From Rhodalgimonas zhirmunskyi (lineage in GTDB: Bacteria > Pseudomonadota > Alphaproteobacteria > Rhodobacterales > Rhodobacteraceae), in assembly GCA_030848925.1 (NCBI GenBank), contig JANFFA010000001.1, positions 248,001 to 312,000 on the forward strand: a DNA stretch of 64,000 nt, written 5' to 3'. Below the pieces are notes generated by a model. The model was not told where the DNA came from, did not search any database, and worked only from the letters and a program-made list of their open reading frames with translations. The number at the start of each line of letters is the position of its first letter. Positions within the stretch are counted from its first letter, which is position 1. Both the position numbers and the translations under genes were made by a program. Positions 8,424 to 17,074 of the stretch are shown here, piece by piece.

Positions 8424-11400
8424 ATGGCTGATCTGGTATTGAATTGGGGGCTTTTCGGAGCATTCGGCACGGTTATGGGCAGCAGCCAGACCGTGGACGC
8501 GGGTGGTGTCGATGTAACGGTGGACTTTAACGCCGAGGATCCGGGCGCATCCGCATTTACCTATAACGCGGATGGATATGTCGGCAGCGGCGAGCCGTTC
8601 GACGGCAACTCGTTCCTGAAGCTGGCCGATGACGGCAATGCGGGGGGCGCCACGGGACCGGTCGATACCTCGACCACCACGATCAGCTTTGCCGCTTCTG
8701 ATGATCAATATGGCAATGAGGTTCAGAACGTCTCGTTCCGGATCAATGATATTGACGTTGGTCGCAACGATCCGGGCGATGAAAGCCCCAATCATATCGA
8801 CTACGTGACAGTCCGTGCCTATGACGCGGATGGCAACGAAGTTCCGGTGACCTTCACCCCCGGTTCGGACGTGGTGAGCTCCGGTTCTGGCATGCTTGAG
8901 GGCGGCAACGAAGCATGGTTGCCCACAGATGGTCAGGCTTCCAGCCTGGTCAGCATCGACGAGCCGGTTGCGCGTATCGAGATCGAATATGACAACGGTG
9001 AAGATGGCGCACAGCGCGTCACGGTTTCCGATATCCATTTCACGACCACCGATGCAGAAGCGGTTGACCCGGATGCGGTCGACGACTCTGCAACGACCGA
9101 CTACGAGACGCCGATCATGATCGACGTGCTGGCAAACGACACCGATCCGCAGGGCCAGGTTCTGGCGATTGCCTCGGTCTCGGATGGCAGCAACGGCACG
9201 GTCAGCATTGACCCGGTCACCGGTCAGCCGGTCTATACCCCGGAAATCGGTTTCTCGGGCACCGATACCTTTACCTATACGGTCGAGGATCCGGACGGGA
9301 ACACCGACATCGGCACCGTGACTGTGACCGTCGGCAGCGGAAGTGGTCTGGATTACATTGTCGAAGGCACCGATGGCGATGACCTCATCGATACGGCCTA
9401 CACGGGCGATCCCGAAGGCGACATGATCGACAACAATGACAACATGCCCGGCAACCCGCCGCAGCAGGACACGGTTATGGCCGGCGATGGCGACGATGTC
9501 GTCGAAGCGGGTGAAGGTGATGACAGCGTCTTTGGTGGCACCGGCGACGATACGCTTTACGGCGAAGAGGGCGATGACACCCTGATCGGCGAAGAAGGCG
9601 AAGATTCACTGATCGGTGGCACCGGCGACGACAGCATGCGTGGCGGCGATGACGATGACACGCTGATCGGTGGTGAGGGCAACGACACGGCCTTTGGTGA
9701 CGATGGCGACGATGTGATCGACCTGAGCAACGGCATTGATCCGGCGATCGACGTTGTGACCTTCCCGGGCATTCCGGTGGACGCGGATCCCAACGATGAC
9801 CGTGACGAAGCCAATGGCGGTGACGGCAATGACAGCATCACCACCGGTGACGACGCTGATACCATCTATGGTGACGCGGGCAACGACACGATCGACGCTG
9901 GTATCGACAACGACGAGATCTATGGCGGCGACGGCGATGACCTGATCACCGACCCGCAGGGTGCCGACTACGTCGAAGGCGGGGCAGGGAATGACACCAT
10001 CCTTGTCGGCATCGACACCTTCTCGGATTATGTTGGCGACGATCCCAACCTGCCGATCCCCGATGGGTCGGGCGGTCAGATCCTGTCTGATCCCAACACC
10101 ACCGATGGTATGGACACTGTCTTTGGCGGCGACGGCAATGACTCGGTCGAAACCGGGGACGACGCCGACTATATCGACGGCGGCACCGGCAACGATACGA
10201 TCAACGCAGGCATCGATGACGACACCGTCATCGGCGGCGAAGGCGATGACAGCATCATCGGCGGCCACGGCTCGGACTCGATCACCGGCAATGACGGCGA
10301 TGACTGGATCAACGCTGGCGACAGCACCCTGCTTTGGGGTCAGGAGCCCGATGCGACGGATCCCGTGCCGACGAACGGCATGGACACTGTGTTTGGCGGC
10401 GCTGGCAACGATACGATCTATGGTCAGGACGACGACGACAGCATCGACGGCGGCACTGGTGATGACGTGATCGACGGCGGCATCGACGATGACGTGCTGC
10501 GCGGTCGTGAAGGCAACGACACGATCTATGGTCAGCAGGGCGCGGATACCGTGACCGGCGGCCTTGGCGAAGACGTGATCTATGGCGACGACACCGACGG
10601 TACGCTCGATCTGCTCGACGCGACCGATCCGGATCCGGATGATAACCGTGACTATCTCGATGGTCGTCAGGACGACGACACCATCTATGGCGGCGACGAC
10701 GATGACACCCTTCTGGGTGGCAACGGCGACGATTACCTTGACGGTGGCATCGACGAAGACAGCATCACCGGCGGTGCCGGCGATGACACCCTCGTCGGTG
10801 GTCAGGGCGCAGACACCATGTTCGGTGAAAGCGGTCGCGATGACTTCATCGGTTCGGATGTTGGCGATTACATCGACGGCGGCTCTTCGCCCGATGGGAT
10901 CAACCCGGCTGACGGTCTGCCCTATGACTATGACACGCTCGACCTGAGTGGCTCGGCTCCGGTTGGTGGCTCGCTCACGGTGGAATACACCAGCGCGGAC
11001 CGCGAGGACGGCATCGTTCACTTCTTTGACGATACCGGCGCCGAGATCGGCACCAGCGAGTTCTATGACATCGAGAACGTCGTGCCTTGCTTCACCCCCG
11101 GCACCGCGATCGCGACGCCGAAGGGCGAGCGTATGGTCGAGGAGCTCAAGGTTGGTGACAAGATCATCACCCGCGACAACGGGATCCAGGAAATCCGCTG
11201 GATGGGCACACGCACGCTGACCGGGCATGAACTGGCCCGTGCGCCGCAACTGCGCCCGATCCTGATCCAGAAAGGCAGCCTTGGCGACAACCTGCCCGAG
11301 CATGATATGCTCGTGTCGCCGCAGCACCGGATGCTGCTGACCGGCAACAAGACCCAGCTCTATTTCGAAGAGCGCGAGGTTCTTGCCGCTGCGAAGCACC

Positions 11401-11669
11401 TGACGGATATGCCGGGCGTCGATGAAGTGGGCACCTTGGGCGTGACCTATGTGCACTTCATGTTCGATCAGCACGAAGTGGTGCTGTCGAACGGCGCATG
11501 GACCGAAAGCTTCCAGCCCGGGGCCAACGTTCTGAATGGTCTTGGAAATGAGCAACGCGACGAGATCTTCCAGCTCTTCCCCGAGCTGGAGACGGTGGAC
11601 GGTGTCGAGAATTACACCGCCGCACGCCGCGCGCTCAAAAAGCACGAGGCGCGGCTGCTCGCCAAGTAA
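8424..11669 (+). CDS. Large secreted RTX calcium-binding protein with C-terminal Hint domain
   Basis: 1081 residues, very acidic, no N-terminal signal peptide, as expected for type I secretion. In order: an N-terminal beta-rich domain (about 1-215); a cadherin/Ig-like domain (about 218-312, with VLANDTDPQG and GTDTFTYTVEDPDGN); a long stretch of RTX nonapeptides (about 315-850, GGxGxDxhx) whose beta-roll folds on calcium outside the cell; and a Hint_2 (hedgehog/intein) domain from Cys889 (CFTPGTAIATPKGER...) through SPQHRMLL and HFMFDQHEVV. Cys889 would be the residue for N-S acyl shift and self-cleavage. The ATG follows GAAAGGG. No type I exporter is in the window. A strong terminator follows. 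Hint-tailed RTX proteins are common in Roseobacters; substrate and role are unknown. Confidence 0.85.
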   Translation: MADLVLNWGLFGAFGTVMGSSQTVDAGGVDVTVDFNAEDPGASAFTYNADGYVGSGEPFDGNSFLKLADDGNAGGATGPVDTSTTTISFAASDDQYGNEVQNVSFRINDIDVGRNDPGDESPNHIDYVTVRAYDADGNEVPVTFTPGSDVVSSGSGMLEGGNEAWLPTDGQASSLVSIDEPVARIEIEYDNGEDGAQRVTVSDIHFTTTDAEAVDPDAVDDSATTDYETPIMIDVLANDTDPQGQVLAIASVSDGSNGTVSIDPVTGQPVYTPEIGFSGTDTFTYTVEDPDGNTDIGTVTVTVGSGSGLDYIVEGTDGDDLIDTAYTGDPEGDMIDNNDNMPGNPPQQDTVMAGDGDDVVEAGEGDDSVFGGTGDDTLYGEEGDDTLIGEEGEDSLIGGTGDDSMRGGDDDDTLIGGEGNDTAFGDDGDDVIDLSNGIDPAIDVVTFPGIPVDADPNDDRDEANGGDGNDSITTGDDADTIYGDAGNDTIDAGIDNDEIYGGDGDDLITDPQGADYVEGGAGNDTILVGIDTFSDYVGDDPNLPIPDGSGGQILSDPNTTDGMDTVFGGDGNDSVETGDDADYIDGGTGNDTINAGIDDDTVIGGEGDDSIIGGHGSDSITGNDGDDWINAGDSTLLWGQEPDATDPVPTNGMDTVFGGAGNDTIYGQDDDDSIDGGTGDDVIDGGIDDDVLRGREGNDTIYGQQGADTVTGGLGEDVIYGDDTDGTLDLLDATDPDPDDNRDYLDGRQDDDTIYGGDDDDTLLGGNGDDYLDGGIDEDSITGGAGDDTLVGGQGADTMFGESGRDDFIGSDVGDYIDGGSSPDGINPADGLPYDYDTLDLSGSAPVGGSLTVEYTSADREDGIVHFFDDTGAEIGTSEFYDIENVVPCFTPGTAIATPKGERMVEELKVGDKIITRDNGIQEIRWMGTRTLTGHELARAPQLRPILIQKGSLGDNLPEHDMLVSPQHRMLLTGNKTQLYFEEREVLAAAKHLTDMPGVDEVGTLGVTYVHFMFDQHEVVLSNGAWTESFQPGANVLNGLGNEQRDEIFQLFPELETVDGVENYTAARRALKKHEARLLAK

Positions 11670-11789
11670 GGCGGTCAACCAGACCACGGAACGGACGGGG
11701 CTGCACCGAACTGCTCGCCAGCCTCGTCCGAACCTTTTCCATAACGGAATATGCAGCTGCCCTCGGGATATCGATTGTTCCGGGGCAGG

Positions 11790-11822
11790 AAGGGAAGAGG
11801 TCAAAGCCTCTTCCCTTTTTTG
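11790..11822 (+). terminator. Rho-independent terminator of the RTX gene
   Basis: The 11-bp stem AAGGGAAGAGG/CCTCTTCCCTT with a 6-nt loop and a T run. It lies 120 bp after the stop codon. Confidence 0.9.
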
Positions 11823-11852
11823 TTTCTTCGGCGCGTGATTTCGGCGCAGGGC

Positions 11853-12461
11853 CTATGGTTTATTGGCTTTTTCCTGCCGCCAAACTGTCCAATCCTCGGG
11901 CGTATCAAGATCGCGCCGGGCGCGGGTGCCTGGCAAGGGCACAAGGCAAAGTCGATCCCCGGCGGAGCGAACAACCTCCTTTGCGCCAACATCGCCGGTC
12001 AAGTTCTGGAGGGCGGGAAAAAGCTGGCGGTGAAACAGGATCGGATGGCCGGGCTTTCCAGCCTCCGTCGCGCCGCGCCAGATGAGAGCGTCGGGCTGAT
12101 CTTCAAAAGCGTGCAGAATGCGCTTCAAATCATCCGCGCGCAAATCGGGCAGATCTGCCAGCATCAATAGCACCCCTCGCGCATCGGCTGGAAGAGCAGA
12201 AACACCCGCCGCGATGCTATGGCCCATGCCGAGCGTGGCCTCAGGCACCTCGATCCGGGTGACGTCCAGACCCTCTAACGCTGAATGTCGCGGATGCGGT
12301 GCGGCGGGCAAGGCCACGATGACCGATTGCGATACCGTGCGCGCCATCTCGGCCTGCCTGCGGATCAGCGGCAGGTCGTCGATCATTTCCAGCAGCTTAT
12401 CGCGTCCGCGCATCCGAGAAGATGCGCCCGCGGCGAGGATCAGGATGGGAATGCGGCTCAT
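11853..12461 (-). CDS. MobA-like nucleotidyltransferase (MocA/molybdenum cofactor type)
   Basis: 202 residues from the ATG at complement 12459-12461, which places the nucleotide-binding motif LILAAGASSRMRG at residues 6-18 as in the family. Longer starts exist (ATG at 12470, TTG at 12497) without better ribosome sites. The fold is the Rossmann-like NTP transferase; LMLADLPDL at mid-protein is the metal/nucleotide site and GKPGHPILF the second conserved block. Family members add CMP or GMP to molybdopterin, or act on other sugar or cofactor phosphates. No molybdoenzyme lies nearby, so the exact substrate is open. Confidence 0.75.
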   Translation of the reverse strand: MSRIPILILAAGASSRMRGRDKLLEMIDDLPLIRRQAEMARTVSQSVIVALPAAPHPRHSALEGLDVTRIEVPEATLGMGHSIAAGVSALPADARGVLLMLADLPDLRADDLKRILHAFEDQPDALIWRGATEAGKPGHPILFHRQLFPALQNLTGDVGAKEVVRSAGDRLCLVPLPGTRARRDLDTPEDWTVWRQEKANKP

Positions 12462-12502
12462 GGCGGGCATGATTTGTGAGCGCCGCGTAATTGGCAAGCC
12501 TC

Positions 12503-12540
12503 GGATGCCTCCGGCGGAAGTATTTCGGGAAAAATGAAAG
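12503..12540 (+). repeat. Interspersed 38-bp repeat, copy 1
   Basis: This copy matches the sequence at 41956-41993 at 33 of 38 positions, with the shared cores GCCTCCGGCGG and AAAAATGAAAG. It lies between the MobA-like gene start and the hxlR-type gene. Both copies sit 40-85 bp upstream of a minus-strand gene start in the same orientation. From memory, this kind of element is abundant in Rhodobacterales genomes. Confidence 0.65.
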
Positions 12541-12597
12541 AGTTGGCGGCCCTGATCCCGATGCGGCGGACAGGGGATCGTGGTGAAGGCGCGATGA

Positions 12598-12984
12598 TCA
12601 GAGTGGCAGGCTCGCCTGGCGCTTGTCGTCGGTGTCTTGGGTCGCGGCCAGTTTGCGACCGAAACCCGTCATGGCGAGGATGACCGGCTCAATCTCGTGA
12701 CCCAGCCGGGTGAGCCTGTATTCGGTCCGGGGCGGGATCGTGGCATAGATCTTGCGGGTGAGGAGTTCGGACTCTTCCAGCATGCGCAATCTTTGGGCCA
12801 GCATCTTGGAGGAAATTCCCGGCAGGGCGTTCTGTAATTCGGAATAGCGTTTCACGCCGGTCAGCAGTTCTTGCACGATGAGCATGGTCCACTTGCCGGC
12901 GAGCACGTCCGAAGCCAGTTGCACGGGGCAGCCGGAGGGGGGCTCGATCGCGTCTGTTCCGGCGCTTGGGGAGGGCGATGTCAT
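12598..12984 (-). CDS. HxlR-family winged-helix transcriptional regulator
   Basis: 128 residues. The start at complement 12982-12984 is preferred over the longer frame (to 13020) because GAGG lies six bases before it and because the longer start would overlap a dyad operator. The HxlR pattern is clear: GCPVQLASDVLAGKWTMLI, then RYSELQNALPGISSKMLAQRL (the recognition helix), LEESELLTRKIY, and PPRTEYRLTRLG in the wing. A cysteine at the start of the domain is typical of members that sense electrophiles or oxidants. No obvious target gene sits beside it, so autoregulation through the adjacent dyad is the simplest model. Confidence 0.85.
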   Translation of the reverse strand: MTSPSPSAGTDAIEPPSGCPVQLASDVLAGKWTMLIVQELLTGVKRYSELQNALPGISSKMLAQRLRMLEESELLTRKIYATIPPRTEYRLTRLGHEIEPVILAMTGFGRKLAATQDTDDKRQASLPL

Positions 12985-12996
12985 TGTGGCCTCGGT

Positions 12997-13020
12997 ATGC
13001 TGTATAGAAGTATATGGCAT
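12997..13020. promoter_or_regulatory. 24-bp imperfect palindrome upstream of the HxlR gene
   Basis: ATGC-tg-TATA-gaag-TATA-tg-GCAT is centred at 13008.5; 8 of 12 positions pair. It begins 12 bp before the chosen HxlR start, where an autoregulatory operator would be expected. The flank to about 13140 is unusually AT-rich for this chromosome. The rest of the gap to 13319 shows no gene. Confidence 0.4.
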
Positions 13021-13319
13021 TACTTTTGCGAATTTAGAGATATTAGTTATAGGATGAATTTAAGTGCTTCAATTGCATTCTTACTTTGGCTATCGAATAT
13101 AGAACAACTTTACATAATAAACCTAGATTACTAAAGTGTGTCACTGACTTCTAAAGTGGCTTGCGATCCCCTTCCAATCGGCGGGCATGGCCGGGGTGCT
13201 TCGCGTTCTTCAGACCCCATGTCCGGCTTGAGCCGCCCTGTTGACCGCGCATACGACCCGCAGGTGAGGGAACAAATCCGGGTGAGAGGCGTTTTGTCAG
13301 GAAAAGGGACGCCTGTGAC

Positions 13320-14531
13320 ATGATCGACACCCTCCTGACGCGCCTGCGCCGGATCCTGAGCAAGCTGGTCACGCGTGTCATCCTGATCGCTGCACTGGCG
13401 CTGCTGGCGCTGTTTTCCTCGGCCATCATCGGGCATTACATTCCCGATTGGGTGATCGATTACATCGGCATCGACAGTCTCGACACGATCTTGCGCACTT
13501 TGGCGGCGACGATGCTGACCGTGACGACCTTTTCGCTTTCGGTCATGACCTCGGCGTTTCAGGCCGCCTCGAGCCAGATCAGCCCACGGGCGCGTCAGAT
13601 TTTGCGCGCCGATGGCACTGTGCACGGTGTGCTGGCCACATTCGTTGGTGCCTTCCTGTTCGCTCTGATCGGGATCGTGCTGCGTGCCACGCCGCTTCTG
13701 GGCAAGAAGGAAAGCGCGATCCTGTTCCTGTTCACCATCGTTGTCGTGGCGCTGGTGGTGATCGAAATCATCCGTTGGATCAACCACATAGAGGGGCTGG
13801 GCGCGCTGGATGCGACGCTGGGCGCGTTGCAGAAACAGGCCACGGTCACGATCGAGAATTACAGCAATGCGCCAGCTCTTGGCGCGCGGCCCGTCGAGGG
13901 GCTTGACACGGATGTCGGGCGCGCGCCTTTCGTGCCATCGCCGCGCGATGGTTATGTAGAGGTGATCTATTTCCACGATCTGCAAACCGCGGCCGAGCGG
14001 CTTGGCGCGCAAATCGTGTTGGCCGTGCGCCCGGGCGATTACGTCACCAAAGGCGCGCCGCTGCTGCATGTGATCGATGACGATCTGCCCCCGGCGGCGC
14101 ATGAGCCCGAGGCGATGAAGGATATCGACAACGCCATCACCATCGGCAACATCCGCAATTACGAGCAGGATCCGCGCTTTTGCCTGTCGTCCATCACCGA
14201 GATCGCGACCCGCGCGCTTTCGCCCGGCGTGAACGACCCGCAAACCGCGATCGACGTGACACATCGCCTTACCGCGCTGTTGCGGCGCGCCGATCCGGAT
14301 GACCACGCCGCGCATCCGGCGCCGAAATATCCCCGCGTCGCCCTGGCCCCGTTGAAGATCGAGACGTTGTATCGCCTCTCTCTCGACGTGGTCGCGCATT
14401 ACGCCAAGGACGCCCCCGAGGTGAACATTGCGCTTGATCAGGCCTTGCGCAGTCTGGCCGCGCGTTCGGGGCCGGCGGGGCGCGCCGCGGCAGAGGGGCG
14501 CTTGAGTGCGTGTTCGGATGCGGTTGGATAG
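13320..14531 (+). CDS. DUF2254 integral membrane protein
   Basis: 403 residues. Two hydrophobic segments at about 17-40 and 55-75, and two more at about 100-120 and 133-152, make an N-terminal membrane half. The motif MLTVTTFSLSVMTSAFQAAS is typical of DUF2254, as is the soluble C-terminal half with a GDYVTKGAPLLHV segment resembling a lipoyl/biotinyl-like strand turn and DPRFCLSSITEIATRALSPGVNDP. The biochemical role is unknown; it should lie in the inner membrane. AGGAAAAGGGA precedes the ATG. The next gene starts 89 bp downstream on the same strand, so they may share a transcript. Confidence 0.8.
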   Translation: MIDTLLTRLRRILSKLVTRVILIAALALLALFSSAIIGHYIPDWVIDYIGIDSLDTILRTLAATMLTVTTFSLSVMTSAFQAASSQISPRARQILRADGTVHGVLATFVGAFLFALIGIVLRATPLLGKKESAILFLFTIVVVALVVIEIIRWINHIEGLGALDATLGALQKQATVTIENYSNAPALGARPVEGLDTDVGRAPFVPSPRDGYVEVIYFHDLQTAAERLGAQIVLAVRPGDYVTKGAPLLHVIDDDLPPAAHEPEAMKDIDNAITIGNIRNYEQDPRFCLSSITEIATRALSPGVNDPQTAIDVTHRLTALLRRADPDDHAAHPAPKYPRVALAPLKIETLYRLSLDVVAHYAKDAPEVNIALDQALRSLAARSGPAGRAAAEGRLSACSDAVG

Positions 14532-14620
14532 GCTTCTCTGACTGCGACATGATATGTCGCGGATCGACAATTTGGCGGCGCGTGTCCGGGCGAGGATGGG
14601 GAAAAGCCCGAGATGAGGAC

Positions 14621-17074
14621 ATGATGAACAACGCCACTTCCGCCGCCAAACCCCTGCAAACCCATGCCCCTGCGGTTGTGATCGGGGGCGGGGTGATCGG
14701 CTGTTCGATCCTGTATCACCTTGCCAAGGCGGGGCTTACCGATGCGGTGCTTTTGGAACGTGACGAGTTGACCTCGGGCTCCTCCTGGCATGCGGCGGGC
14801 AATATCCACGGGTTGCACGACAGCACCAACATCAGCCGCATCCAGCACTATACCATGCAGCTTTACGGCCAGTTGGAAGAGGAAACCGGTCAATCCGTGG
14901 GGTTGATGCGCACCGGCTCGCTTTACCTTGCGCAGACGCAGGAACGTGAACACCAACTGCGCCTTCAGGCCGCCAAGGCCAAGCTCTATGGCATGAAGTT
15001 TCACGAGATCACCCGCGATGAGGCCGAGCGCCTGCACCCGCTGGTGAATTTCGACGGCATCCGCTGCATCATGTTCGAAGAGGACGGCGGCAATATCGAC
15101 CCATCGGGCGTGACCCATGCCTATGCCGCCGGTGCCCGCCAGATGGGCGCGCGGATCGAGCGATTCACCCCCGTCACCGCGACCGAGGCACAGCCCGATG
15201 GCACGTGGATCGTGCGCACGCCGCGCGGCGACATCCGTACGCCTTGGGTGGTGAACGCCGCTGGGCTTTGGGCGCGCGAAGTGGCGGCGCTGGCGGGGAT
15301 CACACTGCCGCTGCAACCCGCCGAGCACCAGTATTTCGTGACCGAAACCATCCCCGAGATCGCCGCGCTTGATCGTCGCTTGCCATCGGTCGCGGACCGC
15401 GATGGCGAGTATTACATGCGCCAGGAGGGGCAGGGCCTTTTGATTGGGGCCTATGAGCGCGACATGCGGTTCTGGGCCGAGGACGGCACGCCACCCGATT
15501 TCGGACATGAGCTGTTCGGCGATGACCTTGACCGGATCATGGACAACGTCATGCGCGCCGTCACGCGGGTGCCGGTGGTGGAAACGGCCGGGGTAAAACG
15601 GGTGGTGAACGGCCCGATGATCTGGACCCCAGATGGCAACGTGTTGTTTGGCCCGGTGCCAGAATTGAAGGGATATTTCTGTGCCTGTGGGGTCATTCCG
15701 GGCTTTTCGCAATCGGGGGGCATGGGACGCTCTGCCGCCGAATGGATCACGCAAGGCGAGCCGAAATACGATCTCTTCGGCTGGGATATGGCGCGCTATG
15801 ACGCATGGGCCGACGCGGCCTTTACCAAGGCCCGGGTGCGCGACAGCTACGCCCATCGCTTCGCCATTCACTTCCCGAACGAGGAACGCAGCGCGGGCCG
15901 CCCTGTGCGCACGCGCCCGGTTTACCAGCAACAGCTTGAGATGGGCGCGGTGATGGGCCTCAACGCCGGGTGGGAGCATCCACTGTGGTTTGCCGACACC
16001 CCCGGCACGCAGGATACCAACGGATTCACGCGGCAGAATTGGTGGGCGCCTGTGGGGGATGAGGCGCGGATGCTGCGCGATCGGGCGGGGATCATCGATA
16101 TCTCGAACTTTGCCAAGTATCGCGTCAGCGGGCCGGGGGCCGAAGATTGGCTGAACGCGCTATTCGCCAACCGGATGCCGCGCAAGGTGGGCCGCTCGTG
16201 CCTGACGCCGTTGATCGGGGTGCGGGGGGGCATTGCGGGTGATTTCACCGTGACGCGGCTCGCCGAAGAGGAATTCTGGGTGATCGGCTCGGGCATGGCC
16301 GAACGCTATCATCGGCGGTTCTTCAACGCCGTGCCTTTGCCCGAGGGAACGCAGTTTGACAGCCTGACCGAGGCGGTCTGTGGCTTCAACGTGGCAGGGC
16401 CAAACGCGCGCGCCATGTTGCAAAGCTTGACCAACGCGTCACTGGCAACGGCCGATTTTCCTTTCATGGCCTCGCAACGGATCACGCTGGCGGGGGTGGA
16501 GTGTGTTGCGCTCAGGGTTTCGTTTACCGGCGATCTGGGTTGGGAACTGCACTGCGCCGAGGCTGAACAGCCGCGCCTTTACGCAGCGCTGCTTGAGGCG
16601 GGCAAGGCGCATGGCGCGGGGCCGGTGGGCAGCCGGGCCTTGATGTCTCTGCGGCTGGAAAAAGGCTATGGATCGTGGGGGCGGGACTATTCGCCGGAAT
16701 ATTGGCCACAGGAATCCGGGCTGGATCGGCTGGTGAAGCAGGACAAGGACTTCCTCAACAAGGCGGCGGTGCTCGACACCATGTCGCGGGATGCGCGCGA
16801 GCGGCTCGTGCTGCTGGCCGTGGATGGGGCGGACACCGATGCCTCGAACGCCGATTGCACGGGAGGAGAGCCGATTTTCGCTGGTGATCAAGGGGTTGGA
16901 CGCGTAACTTCAGGTGGGTACGGCTATCACGTTGGCCTGTCTTTGGCGCTGGCCTACCTCAAGGAAGGCACCCCGCGCGAGGGGTTGAGCGTGATGATCC
17001 TTGGCCGCCCGCACCGCGCGCGTGTCCTTGATACACCGCCCTTCGATCCAGAGGGTCGACGGCTGAGGGCCTAG
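14621..17074 (+). CDS. FAD-dependent oxidoreductase-GcvT fusion (dimethylglycine/sarcosine dehydrogenase family)
   Basis: 817 residues. The ATG at 14621 follows GATGAGGAC; an upstream open stretch lacks similarity. N-terminal DAO fold: dinucleotide site VIGGGVIG at about 20-27 and SGSSWHAAG, whose His57 matches the histidine that carries covalent FAD in dimethylglycine dehydrogenase. From about residue 430 comes a GCV_T aminomethyltransferase domain and a C-terminal GCV_T_C barrel (from about 720). Family members demethylate N-methylated glycines and pass formaldehyde to tetrahydrofolate. Osmolyte-derived dimethylglycine or sarcosine is a plausible substrate in a marine cell, but the exact amine cannot be read. 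The stop overlaps the converging udgX end. Confidence 0.85.
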   Translation: MMNNATSAAKPLQTHAPAVVIGGGVIGCSILYHLAKAGLTDAVLLERDELTSGSSWHAAGNIHGLHDSTNISRIQHYTMQLYGQLEEETGQSVGLMRTGSLYLAQTQEREHQLRLQAAKAKLYGMKFHEITRDEAERLHPLVNFDGIRCIMFEEDGGNIDPSGVTHAYAAGARQMGARIERFTPVTATEAQPDGTWIVRTPRGDIRTPWVVNAAGLWAREVAALAGITLPLQPAEHQYFVTETIPEIAALDRRLPSVADRDGEYYMRQEGQGLLIGAYERDMRFWAEDGTPPDFGHELFGDDLDRIMDNVMRAVTRVPVVETAGVKRVVNGPMIWTPDGNVLFGPVPELKGYFCACGVIPGFSQSGGMGRSAAEWITQGEPKYDLFGWDMARYDAWADAAFTKARVRDSYAHRFAIHFPNEERSAGRPVRTRPVYQQQLEMGAVMGLNAGWEHPLWFADTPGTQDTNGFTRQNWWAPVGDEARMLRDRAGIIDISNFAKYRVSGPGAEDWLNALFANRMPRKVGRSCLTPLIGVRGGIAGDFTVTRLAEEEFWVIGSGMAERYHRRFFNAVPLPEGTQFDSLTEAVCGFNVAGPNARAMLQSLTNASLATADFPFMASQRITLAGVECVALRVSFTGDLGWELHCAEAEQPRLYAALLEAGKAHGAGPVGSRALMSLRLEKGYGSWGRDYSPEYWPQESGLDRLVKQDKDFLNKAAVLDTMSRDARERLVLLAVDGADTDASNADCTGGEPIFAGDQGVGRVTSGGYGYHVGLSLALAYLKEGTPREGLSVMILGRPHRARVLDTPPFDPEGRRLRA

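Noticed and set aside
9480-10860. Repetitive DNA that could be taken for a CRISPR array or satellite
   Set aside because: Units are in-frame RTX nonapeptide codons of varying sequence, without constant repeats and unique spacers.
9606-11804. 732-codon minus-strand frame opposite the RTX gene
   Set aside because: Its repetitive Val/Ala/Asp pattern is the mirror of the RTX repeats; no independent start signals.
14438-15979. 513-codon minus-strand frame opposite the dimethylglycine-dehydrogenase-like gene
   Set aside because: Shadow of a gene with clear domains; His/Arg-rich composition typical of antisense translation.
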